From Rhizobium redzepovicii (lineage in GTDB: Bacteria; Pseudomonadota; Alphaproteobacteria; Rhizobiales; Rhizobiaceae), in contig NZ_JAILYH010000015.1 in assembly GCF_019793435.1 (NCBI RefSeq), forward strand, positions 62,001 through 126,000: a DNA stretch of 64,000 nucleotides, given 5' to 3'. The notes below the pieces were generated by a model that saw only the letters and a list, made by a program, of their open reading frames with translations, was not told the origin of the DNA and searched no databases. Positions 25,027 to 33,461 of the stretch are shown here, in pieces (positions within the stretch are counted from its first letter, which is position 1; each line of letters opens with the position of its first letter). The translations under genes and the position numbers were made by a program.

Positions 25027-25976
25027 GCGCCGCCAACTCAGCCCATTCGGTCGTCGCACCGAGCCGTTCAAGCAAGCGTATCGCCGGCACGATTGTCGTC
25101 CTCTATGCGCTGATCACCCTCATTCCGCTCGTCTGGATCTTCCTGACCAGCATCAAGTCTCCGCCGGATTCGATCAGCTATCCGCCGAAGATCGTCTTCA
25201 CGCCATCGCTCGAAGGTTATTGCAACCTGTTCACCACGCGTACGCGGCAGACGCCCGACTATATCGCCTCGCTGCCGGCGCCGGTCGACACCTGTGATGA
25301 GGTGACCCGCAAGCGCAACATGGTGATCGCAGGTCCGTCGAATTTCCTGCCGCGCTTCATCAATTCGCTGGTGATCGCCTTCGGCTCCACCTTCCTGGCG
25401 GTCTTACTCGGAACGCTTGCCGCCTATGGCTTCTCGCGCTTCAAGGTCCCGCTTGCCGACGACCTGTTGTTCTTCATCCTGTCGACGCGCATGATGCCGC
25501 CGATTGCCGTCGCCATCCCGATCTACCTGATGTATCGCGAACTCGGCTTGTCGGACACGGCCGTGGGCATGATCCTGCTCTATACCGCCGTCAACGTCTC
25601 GCTCGCCGTCTGGCTGCTCAAGGGTTTTATCGACGAGATCCCGCGCGAATACGAGGAAGCGGCGATGATCGACGGCTATACGAGGCTGCAGGCCTTCCGC
25701 AAGGTCGTGCTGCCGCAGGCAACCACCGGCATCGCCGCGACCGCGATCTTCTGCCTGATCTTTGCCTGGAACGAATATGCCTTCGCCGCCCTGCTGACCT
25801 CGGGCGAGGCCCAGACCGCACCGCCCTTCATCCCGACGATAATCGGCGAAGGCGGGCAGGACTGGCCGGCCGTCGCCGCCGGCACGACGATCTTCCTGAT
25901 CCCGATCCTCGTCTTCACCATTTTATTGCGCAAGCAGCTGCTGCGCGGCATCACCTTCGGAGCCGTCCGCAAATGA
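25023..25976 (+). CDS. ABC transporter permease 2 (MalG type)
   Basis: A 317-residue inner-membrane permease with six segments. After the first segment a periplasmic loop of about 60 residues (TPSLEGYCNLFTTRTRQTPD) is longer than usual. The coupling motif reads YEEAAMIDGYTRLQAFRKVVLP, and FAWNEYAFAALLTSG is typical of the family. It pairs with the preceding permease to form the channel. ATGA overlaps at both ends show tight translational coupling. Confidence 0.92.
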   Translation: MSAANSAHSVVAPSRSSKRIAGTIVVLYALITLIPLVWIFLTSIKSPPDSISYPPKIVFTPSLEGYCNLFTTRTRQTPDYIASLPAPVDTCDEVTRKRNMVIAGPSNFLPRFINSLVIAFGSTFLAVLLGTLAAYGFSRFKVPLADDLLFFILSTRMMPPIAVAIPIYLMYRELGLSDTAVGMILLYTAVNVSLAVWLLKGFIDEIPREYEEAAMIDGYTRLQAFRKVVLPQATTGIAATAIFCLIFAWNEYAFAALLTSGEAQTAPPFIPTIIGEGGQDWPAVAAGTTIFLIPILVFTILLRKQLLRGITFGAVRK

Positions 25977-26185
25977 CCCACCTGATCGAAACACGCACCC
26001 CTGCCCGCTCGAAACGACCATTCTTCCTGCGCCGCGGCCCGATGGAGAGCATCGCAACCGTTCTGATCGGGCTCGGCTTCCTGATGCTGTTCCAGCCCTT
26101 CCTGCTGGTGCTTTACACCTATTCGCTGGTCACCCTCCTTGCGGGCACCGTCATGTTCATCATCGTCTCGAAATTCCCGGAGTAA
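25973..26185 (+). CDS. Small membrane protein of the ABC operon
   Basis: A 70-residue protein with a basic start (RSKRPFFLRRG) and two hydrophobic segments (IATVLIGLGFLMLFQPFLLV, then a short TLLAGTVMFIIV). It overlaps the permease gene by four bases and precedes the first ATPase by three, so it is certainly part of the unit. The rhizobial glycerol ABC operon also has a small membrane protein and two ATPases; the sequences are not obviously alike, but the parallel suggests a related type of polyol importer. Its function is unknown. Confidence 0.75.
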   Translation: MTHLIETRTPARSKRPFFLRRGPMESIATVLIGLGFLMLFQPFLLVLYTYSLVTLLAGTVMFIIVSKFPE

Positions 26186-26188
26186 ATC

Positions 26189-27286
26189 ATGGCGGATATC
26201 CGGATCGAAAATCTCCGCAAGGAGTTCGGCAGTTTCGTCGCCGTGCAGGATTCGAGCTTCACCGTTCATGACGGTGAATTCCTGGCGCTGCTCGGTCCAT
26301 CAGGCTGCGGCAAAACGACGACGCTTCGCATGATCGCCGGCCTCGAGCTGCCGAGCAGTGGCAAGATCTATCTCGACGGCGAGGATGTTACGTTCAACCG
26401 CGCCAGCGCCCGTGACATCGCCTTCGTCTTCCAGCTCTTCGCACTCTACCCGCATATGAACGTGCGCAAGAATATCGGCTTCCCCTTGCTGTCGCAGGGC
26501 ATGCCCAAGGCCGAAATCCGCCAGCGCGTCGAAGAGACCGCTCGCCTGCTGCAGATCGACCATATTCTCAACCGCTCGGTCTCGGGTCTCGCCGGCGGCG
26601 ACCGGCAGCGCGTGGCGCTCGGCCGCGCCATCGTCCGGCGCCCGAAATGCTTCCTGATGGACGAGCCGCTCGGCACGCTCGACGCCGAGTTCCGCGAAAT
26701 CATGGTCCACGAGCTACGCGAACTGCACAACCGCATCCATGCCACGACCGTCTACGTCACTCACGACCAGCACGAGGCGATGGCGATGGCCGACAAGATT
26801 GCCGTCATGAACCATGGCATCATCGAGCAGTTCGGCACGCCGCAGGAAATCTACGCCAAGCCCGCGACCATGTATGTCGCCGATTTCATCGGCTCACCGC
26901 CGATGAACTTCATGCGCTTCACCTCGGGACTGAAAAGCGGTGACCGCTCCATCCTGCTCGACGGCGTCGATGTCGCCGTTCCGGAGATCCATCAGGACAT
27001 GGCCCAAAGCGAGCTCGCGCTCGGCGTGCGGCCGGAGCATATCCGATTCAGCGACGCCTCGGCGCTCCGCGGCGCCATCTACGGCAGCGAATATCTCGGC
27101 ACCAACCAGGTCGTGGCCGTGGAAACCCAGGGCGGCCTGATCAAGGCCCGCGTTCCCGCCAATCGCAGCTTCCGGATCGGCGAGACAGTCGGCCTCGAAT
27201 TCAACCCGTTGAAACTCGCGCTCTTCGATTGCACGTCGGGCCGCGCGGTGCCGTCCCAGCTCTATCAGGAGACCCGGCATGGCTGA
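26189..27286 (+). CDS. ABC transporter ATPase 1 with altered signature motif
   Basis: A 365-residue MalK/UgpC-type ATPase. Walker A is GPSGCGKTTT (about residues 35-44), the Q loop VFQLFALYPHM, Walker B CFLMDEPLGTLD, and the switch histidine is in THDQHEA. The signature loop reads LAGGDRQRVALGRA instead of LSGGQ, with Ser to Ala and Gln to Asp changes. A C-terminal OB-type regulatory domain follows (ALGVRPEHIRF). It most likely pairs with the next ATPase as an asymmetric dimer. The end overlaps the next gene by eight bases. Confidence 0.92.
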   Translation: MADIRIENLRKEFGSFVAVQDSSFTVHDGEFLALLGPSGCGKTTTLRMIAGLELPSSGKIYLDGEDVTFNRASARDIAFVFQLFALYPHMNVRKNIGFPLLSQGMPKAEIRQRVEETARLLQIDHILNRSVSGLAGGDRQRVALGRAIVRRPKCFLMDEPLGTLDAEFREIMVHELRELHNRIHATTVYVTHDQHEAMAMADKIAVMNHGIIEQFGTPQEIYAKPATMYVADFIGSPPMNFMRFTSGLKSGDRSILLDGVDVAVPEIHQDMAQSELALGVRPEHIRFSDASALRGAIYGSEYLGTNQVVAVETQGGLIKARVPANRSFRIGETVGLEFNPLKLALFDCTSGRAVPSQLYQETRHG

Positions 27287-28307
27287 TGTCGTCCTCAGAA
27301 AACTTAACAAGCGCTTCGGCGACACCCAGGCTCTATCGGATCTCGATCTGTCGATCCGCGACGGCGAATTCGTCGTGCTGCTCGGTCCTACAGGCGCCGG
27401 CAAGACCACGACGCTACGGCTGATCGCCGGCTTGGAAAGGCCGGATAGCGGCCGCATCGAGATCGGCGGCCGCGATGTCGCCGCGGAAGCACCCGCCGAG
27501 CGTGACGTTGCCTTCGTCTTCCAGCAATATTCGCTCTATCCGCACATGACGGTTTACGAGAACCTCGCCTTCCCGCTGAAGGCGCCGGTCCGCAAGCTGA
27601 GTGCGGTGGAGATCGACCGGCGCGTCCGCGAGGTCGCCCGCATGGTCAGGATCGACCACAAGCTGGAGAACCGCTCGACCAGGCTTTCCGGCGGCGAGAT
27701 GCAGCGTGTCGCGATCGGACGGGCATTGGTGCGCCGGCCGGCGATCTATCTGATGGATGAACCCTTGTCCTCGCTCGATGCGAAGCTGCGCGCCGAACTG
27801 CGCCTGGAACTGAAGCGCATCCAGAAGGAACTCGGCTCGACGCTGCTCTATGTCACCCATGACCAGGTGGAAGCCATGACCATGGCCGACCGGATCGGCA
27901 TCGTCGCCGAGGGCCGGCTGATGCAAGTCGGAACACCGCGCGAGATCTATGGCAATCCCGCCAATCTGCACGTCGCCGCCCGCCTCGGCCAGCCGCACAT
28001 CAACCTTCTGCCGGCGGACCTCCTGCCGGGCGGCCGGCCGCCGGCCGGCACGAAGACAGTCGGCGCCCGCACCGAACATCTCGACATAATCGTCGGCAAG
28101 GATGCCAATGCCGAGATCGACTGGATCGAGCATCTCGGCGACCAGAACCACCTGCACATCAGGGTTGCCGATCCCAAACAGCCAGCGCGGGATCACAAGC
28201 TCGTCACACTTGCAGATCCATATCTGGCGATCGCACCGGGCGACCGGATCAGCCTGACGCTGCGCGATCCGCTTTATTTCGACGCGAGTGGACAGCGCCT
28301 TTCCTGA
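27279..28307 (+). CDS. ABC transporter ATPase 2 (canonical)
   Basis: A 342-residue MalK/UgpC-type ATPase with all standard motifs: GPTGAGKTTTLR, VFQQYSLYPHMTVYEN, signature LSGGEMQRVAIGRAL, MDEPLSSLDAKLRAEL and THDQVEAMTMADR. The C-terminal domain has GARTEHLDI and WIEHLGDQNHLHI. With the preceding deviating ATPase it gives one canonical and one altered active site per dimer. It ends 53 bases before the kinase gene. Confidence 0.93.
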   Translation: MADVVLRKLNKRFGDTQALSDLDLSIRDGEFVVLLGPTGAGKTTTLRLIAGLERPDSGRIEIGGRDVAAEAPAERDVAFVFQQYSLYPHMTVYENLAFPLKAPVRKLSAVEIDRRVREVARMVRIDHKLENRSTRLSGGEMQRVAIGRALVRRPAIYLMDEPLSSLDAKLRAELRLELKRIQKELGSTLLYVTHDQVEAMTMADRIGIVAEGRLMQVGTPREIYGNPANLHVAARLGQPHINLLPADLLPGGRPPAGTKTVGARTEHLDIIVGKDANAEIDWIEHLGDQNHLHIRVADPKQPARDHKLVTLADPYLAIAPGDRISLTLRDPLYFDASGQRLS

Positions 28308-28360
28308 CCGGCAAACAGACGTGGTGATGGCATGAAAAACAAACAGACGGGTGTCAATCG

Positions 28361-30001
28361 ATGAAACATTTCTTCAACCGCAGGGAAAACATCGTCACCG
28401 AATCCTTGGACGGTCTGCTTCTGACGAGCGGTGCTGGCCGTCTTGCCCGCCTCGACAGCTATCCCGACATCAAGGTGATCCTGCGCGCCGACTGGGACAA
28501 GTCGAAGGTGGCGATCATATCAGGCGGCGGCGCCGGTCATGAGCCCTCCCATGCCGGCTTCGTCGGTAAGGGCATGCTAACGGCTGCCGTCTCCGGCGAA
28601 ATCTTCGCCTCGCCGAGTGTCGATGCCGTGCTGACGGCGATCCGCGCCGTCGCCGGCGAAAAGGGCGCCCTGCTGATCGTCAAAAACTATACCGGCGACC
28701 GCCTGAATTTCGGCCTCGCCGCCGAAAAGGCGCGCGCCGAAGGCTTCGATGTCGAGATGGTCATCGTCGCCGACGACATCGCTATCCCCGGCATCAACCA
28801 GCCGCGCGGCGTGGCCGGCACGCTATTCGTCCACAAGATCGCAGGCTATCACGCCGAAAGGGGCGAGGACCTGAAGACGGTCGCAACCTATGCCGCTAGT
28901 GCCGCAGGCGACATCATTTCGCTTGGCATGTCGCTCTCCACTTGCAGCGTGCCCGGCCAGGCGCATGAGGACCGTCTCGGAGCCGACGAGGGCGAACTCG
29001 GCCTCGGCATCCACGGCGAACCTGGCATCGAGCGCATCACGCTGCAGCCGGTCGCCGATATCGTCGCCACCATGGTGGCGCGCCTGTCGCCGACGTTGCG
29101 CGAAGGGGTAAGCCACGCCCTCCTCGTCAACAATCTCGGCGCCGTGCCGCCGCTCGAAATGGCGGTCATCGCAAATGCCGTGCTGTCCTCGCGGCTTGGC
29201 CGTCACGTCCGACTGATCATCGGGCCGGCGCCGATGATGACCGCGCTCAATATGAACGGCTTCTCGCTGTCGCTGATCCGGCTGGATGACGTTCGCGAGG
29301 CGGCGCTGACGGCGGCGGTGGAACCGCATGCCTGGATGCCTGCCGTCGAACGCCACGAGATCAACATCATCGCCGCACCGAGAACGCCGGCCGGCATGAA
29401 TGGCGCGGCCGCAGCCGGGGAAAACACGCGCAACCGTCGCTTGATCACGGCGCTCTGCGAGCATCTGATCTCGCAGGAAAGCGAACTCAACAGGCTGGAC
29501 GGCCGCGTCGGCGACGGCGATACCGGCTCGACAGTGTCGGCGGGCGCCCGCAGCGTGCTTGCCCGCCTCGACACGCTGCCGCTAGATCGTCCGGCGGCAA
29601 CGCTCGCCTCGCTCGGCGATATCCTCGGCACCAGCATGGGCGGGTCGAGCGGCGTGCTGCTATCGATCTTCTTCACCGCGGCGGCAAAGGCGATGGCTGA
29701 CAAGGCCGAATTCGCCGCCGCTCTCCTTGCAGGGCTCGACAGGATGACGTTCTATGGGGGCGCCGGAGTCGGCGACCGGACGATGGTCGATGCGCTGTCG
29801 CCCGCCCTGCAGGCGCTCGCGTCGGGCGATGTCGCTGCGGCGGCAAAGGCTGCGGCATCAGGCGCCGAGTCGACGAAGACGATGACGAAGGCGAGAGCCG
29901 GGCGCGCCTCCTATATCGGCGAAAGAGATCTGGCGGGCGTCGCCGATCCCGGCGCCGTCGCGGTTGCCGGCGCGTTCGGGGTGGTGGCCAGCCTCGCCTG
30001 A
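28361..30001 (+). CDS. One-chain dihydroxyacetone-kinase-family kinase (DhaK-DhaL fusion)
   Basis: A 546-residue kinase with an N-terminal DhaK domain (about 1-330) and a C-terminal DhaL domain (about 355-546), the size of the ATP-dependent enzyme of Citrobacter. In DhaK, ISGGGAGHEPSHAGFVG binds substrate and GLGIHGEPG holds the histidine that bonds covalently to the ketone. The DhaL part keeps the metal-binding run RLDGRVGDGDTGS and LGTSMGGSSG. It should use ATP directly on a short ketose. The true substrate may be another C3-C5 ketose, since the family includes erythrulose and apulose kinases. Confidence 0.9.
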   Translation: MKHFFNRRENIVTESLDGLLLTSGAGRLARLDSYPDIKVILRADWDKSKVAIISGGGAGHEPSHAGFVGKGMLTAAVSGEIFASPSVDAVLTAIRAVAGEKGALLIVKNYTGDRLNFGLAAEKARAEGFDVEMVIVADDIAIPGINQPRGVAGTLFVHKIAGYHAERGEDLKTVATYAASAAGDIISLGMSLSTCSVPGQAHEDRLGADEGELGLGIHGEPGIERITLQPVADIVATMVARLSPTLREGVSHALLVNNLGAVPPLEMAVIANAVLSSRLGRHVRLIIGPAPMMTALNMNGFSLSLIRLDDVREAALTAAVEPHAWMPAVERHEINIIAAPRTPAGMNGAAAAGENTRNRRLITALCEHLISQESELNRLDGRVGDGDTGSTVSAGARSVLARLDTLPLDRPAATLASLGDILGTSMGGSSGVLLSIFFTAAAKAMADKAEFAAALLAGLDRMTFYGGAGVGDRTMVDALSPALQALASGDVAAAAKAAASGAESTKTMTKARAGRASYIGERDLAGVADPGAVAVAGAFGVVASLA

Positions 30002-30054
30002 CCTGAGTAAAGTTTGAGAGCCGCACGGGAGATGCGGCGACAGGGAGGATGACA

Positions 30055-30669
30055 GTGCAGGCGGAACCGGTGCTTGTGGCAGGATTGATCGAGGTGTGCC
30101 GCGCGACGATCGCGGCAAACAGCGATCACCTCTGCGCGCTCGATCGCGCCATCGGCGATGGCGATCACGGAACCAATATGCGGCGCGGCTGCGAGGCAGT
30201 CAGCGCCGAAGGCGAAAGCCTGTCCAGCCTGCCCTTCCCCGACGCCATGGAAAAGATCGGCCTGACGCTGGTGATGAATGTCGGCGGAGCGGCCGGGCCG
30301 CTCTACGGCACGCTGCTGATGGAGATCGGTCGCGAGCTTCGCAAAAGCGACGAGACGGCCGATTTTTCGCTGGTGCTGAAGCAGGCTATCGACGCCGTCG
30401 CGAGACGCGGTCGGGCGCATGCCGGCGACAAGACCCTGCTCGACGTGCTCTATCCCGTGCATGCCGCGTTAGCGAAGAGGTCTCCACTCGGTGACGTCGC
30501 CCGCAAGGCCGAACGCTCGGCCAACAGAACCGCCGCGATGAAGGCGATGCGCGGGCGCGCCGCCTATCTCGGTGACCGCTCGATCGGCCATGTCGATCCC
30601 GGCGCGTCGAGCTGCGCGCTGCTGACCACGGCAATCTGCCGCTATCTCGGGGAGCATCGTCCGCAATGA
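30055..30669 (+). CDS. dhaL: PTS-dependent dihydroxyacetone kinase, nucleotide-binding subunit DhaL
   Basis: About 204 residues, all-helical. It has ALDRAIGDGDHGTNMRRG, which holds the Mg-ADP cofactor through three aspartates, and TLVMNVGGAAGPLYGT and GRAHAGDKTLLDVLYP. In the PTS-type enzyme ADP stays bound and is recharged by DhaM. The ribosome site GGGAGG overlaps the ATG at 30049, so the GTG at 30055 (six-base spacing) is the better start. It follows the fusion kinase by about 50 bases and overlaps dhaM by four. Confidence 0.92.
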   Translation: MQAEPVLVAGLIEVCRATIAANSDHLCALDRAIGDGDHGTNMRRGCEAVSAEGESLSSLPFPDAMEKIGLTLVMNVGGAAGPLYGTLLMEIGRELRKSDETADFSLVLKQAIDAVARRGRAHAGDKTLLDVLYPVHAALAKRSPLGDVARKAERSANRTAAMKAMRGRAAYLGDRSIGHVDPGASSCALLTTAICRYLGEHRPQ

Positions 30670-31064
30670 ATGGAAAGACCGCAAATGTGGGTATCGTGAT
30701 CGTCTCCCACTCGCCGCTGGTGGCAAGGGGTATCGCCGACATGGTCAGGCAGATGGTGGGCGACAGCGTGCCGCTCTCTTGGTCAGGCGGCAATGTCCAT
30801 GGCGATCTCGGGACCGATGCCGGCGGCATCCTGAGAGCGATCGAGGCCGCCTGGTCCGAGGCCGGCGTCGCCGTCTTCGTCGACCTCGGCGGCGCCGAAA
30901 CCAACAGCGAGATGGCGATCGAAATGCTGGGCCTTCCCCGCTCGGCCCTCGTCTCCATATGCAACGCGCCGCTCGTCGAAGGCGCCGTCATCGCTGCTGC
31001 CGAGGCGTCGGGGGGCGCGTCGCTGGCCAAGGTCGTCGCCACAGCCGAGGAACTGTCCCCCTGA
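30666..31064 (+). CDS. dhaM: Phosphoryl donor subunit DhaM (EIIA-Man-like)
   Basis: A 132-residue protein made of a single EIIA domain; DhaM of E. coli is longer because it is fused to HPr and part of EI. Phosphosite His15 lies in VIVSHSPLVARGIADM, and LGTDAGGILRAIEAA and VDLGGAETNSEMA fit the fold. It takes phosphate from the HPr encoded next and passes it to ADP on DhaL. The starts and stops overlap with dhaL (ATGA) and the HPr gene (TGATG). Confidence 0.92.
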   Translation: MNGKTANVGIVIVSHSPLVARGIADMVRQMVGDSVPLSWSGGNVHGDLGTDAGGILRAIEAAWSEAGVAVFVDLGGAETNSEMAIEMLGLPRSALVSICNAPLVEGAVIAAAEASGGASLAKVVATAEELSP

Positions 31065-31408
31065 TGACACCAGGATTGCGTAGTGAAAAACAGGAGCCCG
31101 ATCCATTGCACGTGAATTGCCAGACGGAGGTGGAAGTCAAGCACGGTGTCGGGCTGCACGCCCGCCCCTCCGTCACCTTCACGCGGCTTGCCAAGTCCTT
31201 CCCCTGTTCGATCGAGGTCGCCGTCAACGGCAGCGATATCTGGCTGAACGGCAAGAGCATCATCAAGATCATGGGCGCGAGAATCCGTAAAGGTTCGATC
31301 CTCAGGATCCGCGCCGACGGCATTCTCGCCGAAGAGGCGATCCGCGCGCTGAAGGAACTCATCGAGCGCAACTTCGATGAGGAAAAGAAGCATGGCCGAA
31401 CCGCTTAG
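31064..31408 (+). CDS. HPr-like phosphocarrier of the kinase operon
   Basis: HPr domain with phosphosite His in VGLHARPSVTFTRLAK and the regulatory-type serine region NGKSIIKIMGARI. From ATG 31064 the protein has 114 residues with the histidine at 32, late for HPr. A TTG at 31106, behind GGAG, would place it at 18, close to the usual 15, so the shorter form is a real alternative. It links the enzyme I at 31392 to DhaM. It is distinct from the nitrogen-PTS HPr that rhizobia carry elsewhere. Confidence 0.9.
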   Translation: MTPGLRSEKQEPDPLHVNCQTEVEVKHGVGLHARPSVTFTRLAKSFPCSIEVAVNGSDIWLNGKSIIKIMGARIRKGSILRIRADGILAEEAIRALKELIERNFDEEKKHGRTA

Positions 31409-32999
31409 ACTGAAAGCGAAGAGCGCATCCCCGGGCATCGCATCCGGCCCGGCCTTTCTCGCGGAGGAGCCGAAGGCTCCTTCCGCTGCCGAGCGGCCGG
31501 ACGCCGCCCCTGCATCCCGAGCCGTCGGTGGATACAGCGCGCTGGAGAAGGCGATCGACATCTCGATCGGCGAACTCGAGCACCTTGCCGATGGAGCCGA
31601 TGCCGAAAGCCGGGATATCATCGATTTCCAGATCGAGGTGCTGCGCGATCCGACGATCGCGGAAGCGACGGGCGCGCGCATGGAGGCCGACGAGAATGTC
31701 GTCTTCGCCTGGGTCGCCACCCTCGACGCCTATATCGGTGAACTCGAAGCGGCCGACGAAGAACAAATGCGGGCACGCGCCGTCGATATTCTCGACATCA
31801 AGAACCGCGTGCTCGGGGCGCTCGCCGGCACCCCGATCGCCGATTTCCCGCCCGGCTCGGTCTTCGTTGGGAAGGATATGGAGCCGAGCCGCTTTCTCGC
31901 CCATGACTGGTCGAAAGGCGGCGGCATCGCGCTGTTTGCAGGCAGCACCGCCGGCCACGTCGCCCTGCTTGCCAGGGCGAAATCAGTGCCGATGGTGGTC
32001 GGCACGGGCCGCTTTTCGGCAGCAGATGGAGATCCCGTTCGCGTGGATGGCGATGCCGGCACGGTCGTCCTGAAGGCCGGCGGCATGCTGATCCCCTTGC
32101 CGGCGCCCGCACGAACTCCTGCCACCGACAAGCAAACAGCAAGCGGCGAGCTACGCACGGCGGATGGCGTCCCGATCCTGCTCTCCATCAACATCAACGA
32201 TCCTGCCGAGATCGGCGCGCTCGATCCGGCAACGGCAGGCGTCGGCCTGATGCGCTCGGAGTTTTCAGTTGCCTCGGTCGCCGATGCCGCCAACGAGGAA
32301 CGACAGCTGGCAATCTATCGCCGCGTGCTGGAGCAGGCGGGCGAAAAGCCGGTAACGATCCGCATGCTCGATATCGGCGGCGACAAGCCGCTCGCCGGCC
32401 TGGAAGACCTGCCGGCTCTCGCCGCCTCGGGTCTGCGTGGTATCCGGCTGCTGCTTGCCCAGCCGGAAATTGCCCGCGTCCAGGCCCGCGCCCTACTGCG
32501 CGCCGCCGTCTTCGGCAGGCTGTCGGTGATGCTGCCGATGGTGACCTACCCTGATGAGGTCGACAGGATGCGCGAGCTATTCCGCGAGGAAGCCGAAAAG
32601 CTTGGCCGCCGTTCGCTTCCCCACCGGATGCCGCCGATCGGCATGATGGTGGAGGTGCCATCAGCCGCATTGATGCTCGACACGTTCGGCGCGGCGGCGT
32701 TCTTCTCGTTCGGAACCAACGATCTCACGCAGTATCTTGCCGCCTCCACGCGCGACGACATCGATGCCGATGCCGGCAAGACCGCACCCGCCGTGCTCCG
32801 GCTGATTGCTCAGGCTGTGAAGCTTGCCGCCGGCAAGCCCACCAGTATCTGCGGCGACATGGCCGGCAATCCCAGCTATCTGCCAGGGCTGCTCGCCGCC
32901 GGCCTTCGGCATTTTTCCGTGGCGCCGGCCCGGCGTCCCGCGATAAGATCGGCGATCATCGGCCTCAACGCCGATGGCACAAAGGCAGCCGGAGAATAG
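31392..32999 (+). CDS. PEP-protein phosphotransferase (enzyme I) of the kinase operon
   Basis: A 535-residue enzyme I that autophosphorylates from PEP and charges HPr. The swivelling domain carries His189 in GSTAGHVALLARAKSVPMVVG; the usual GGRTSH sequence is altered just before it. The PEP-binding barrel has GVGLMRSEF, MLDIGGDKPLAGL, GLRGIRLLL, FSFGTNDLTQYLAAS and the catalytic Cys in SICGDMAG. It lacks the GAF domain of nitrogen-type EI. I start at ATG 31392; the frame opens at 31377. It overlaps the HPr gene by 17 bases and is followed by the regulator after one base. Confidence 0.92.
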   Translation: MAEPLRLKAKSASPGIASGPAFLAEEPKAPSAAERPDAAPASRAVGGYSALEKAIDISIGELEHLADGADAESRDIIDFQIEVLRDPTIAEATGARMEADENVVFAWVATLDAYIGELEAADEEQMRARAVDILDIKNRVLGALAGTPIADFPPGSVFVGKDMEPSRFLAHDWSKGGGIALFAGSTAGHVALLARAKSVPMVVGTGRFSAADGDPVRVDGDAGTVVLKAGGMLIPLPAPARTPATDKQTASGELRTADGVPILLSININDPAEIGALDPATAGVGLMRSEFSVASVADAANEERQLAIYRRVLEQAGEKPVTIRMLDIGGDKPLAGLEDLPALAASGLRGIRLLLAQPEIARVQARALLRAAVFGRLSVMLPMVTYPDEVDRMRELFREEAEKLGRRSLPHRMPPIGMMVEVPSAALMLDTFGAAAFFSFGTNDLTQYLAASTRDDIDADAGKTAPAVLRLIAQAVKLAAGKPTSICGDMAGNPSYLPGLLAAGLRHFSVAPARRPAIRSAIIGLNADGTKAAGE

Positions 33000-33000
33000 G

Positions 33001-33411
33001 ATGGCGCGCGAAGACACCGAAGACGCCATTATCGCCTACAAGTCCATTCTGGCGCAGATCATCGACAACAGGCCATCGGGCACGCGTCAGCGCCTGGCGA
33101 CGGCGCTTGGAAAACATCGCAGCTTCGTCACCCAGATCACCAGCCCGACCTATGCAACGCCGCTGCCGGCGCGCCATCTCGCGACCATCGTCCGCGTCTG
33201 CCATTTTAGCGCTGCCGAAGAGGAGCGCTTTCTCGAAGCCTATCAGGCCGCCCATCCCGGCAAGTTGCCGGATCTCGGCCATTCCGAGAAATTGCGACAC
33301 CTGTCGCTAATGGTGCCCGACTTCGGTGACGACAGGAAGAATCGGCTGCTGGAAGAGGCGATCTCCGATCTGGTGCAGAAGATCGTCGCGATTTCAGGGG
33401 CGAGTGAGTAG
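33001..33411 (+). CDS. Small helix-turn-helix-type protein, candidate operon regulator
   Basis: A 136-residue soluble protein. TRQRLATALGKHRSFVTQI followed by ARHLATIVRVCHFS looks like a lambda-repressor-type helix-turn-helix, and the rest is helical (EEERFLEAYQAAHPGKLP). It lies between the enzyme I and DhaK genes with GGAG before the ATG at 33001, so it is co-expressed with the pathway. No DhaR-type activator is present, so it may control the operon, possibly through the TAAACAT words at 22483-22524. The function is inferred from position. Confidence 0.7.
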   Translation: MAREDTEDAIIAYKSILAQIIDNRPSGTRQRLATALGKHRSFVTQITSPTYATPLPARHLATIVRVCHFSAAEEERFLEAYQAAHPGKLPDLGHSEKLRHLSLMVPDFGDDRKNRLLEEAISDLVQKIVAISGASE

Positions 33412-33461
33412 TGGTGAGCAGGTTGACGTAACGTAATGCCTTTGGCCTTGGGAGGGGCTTG

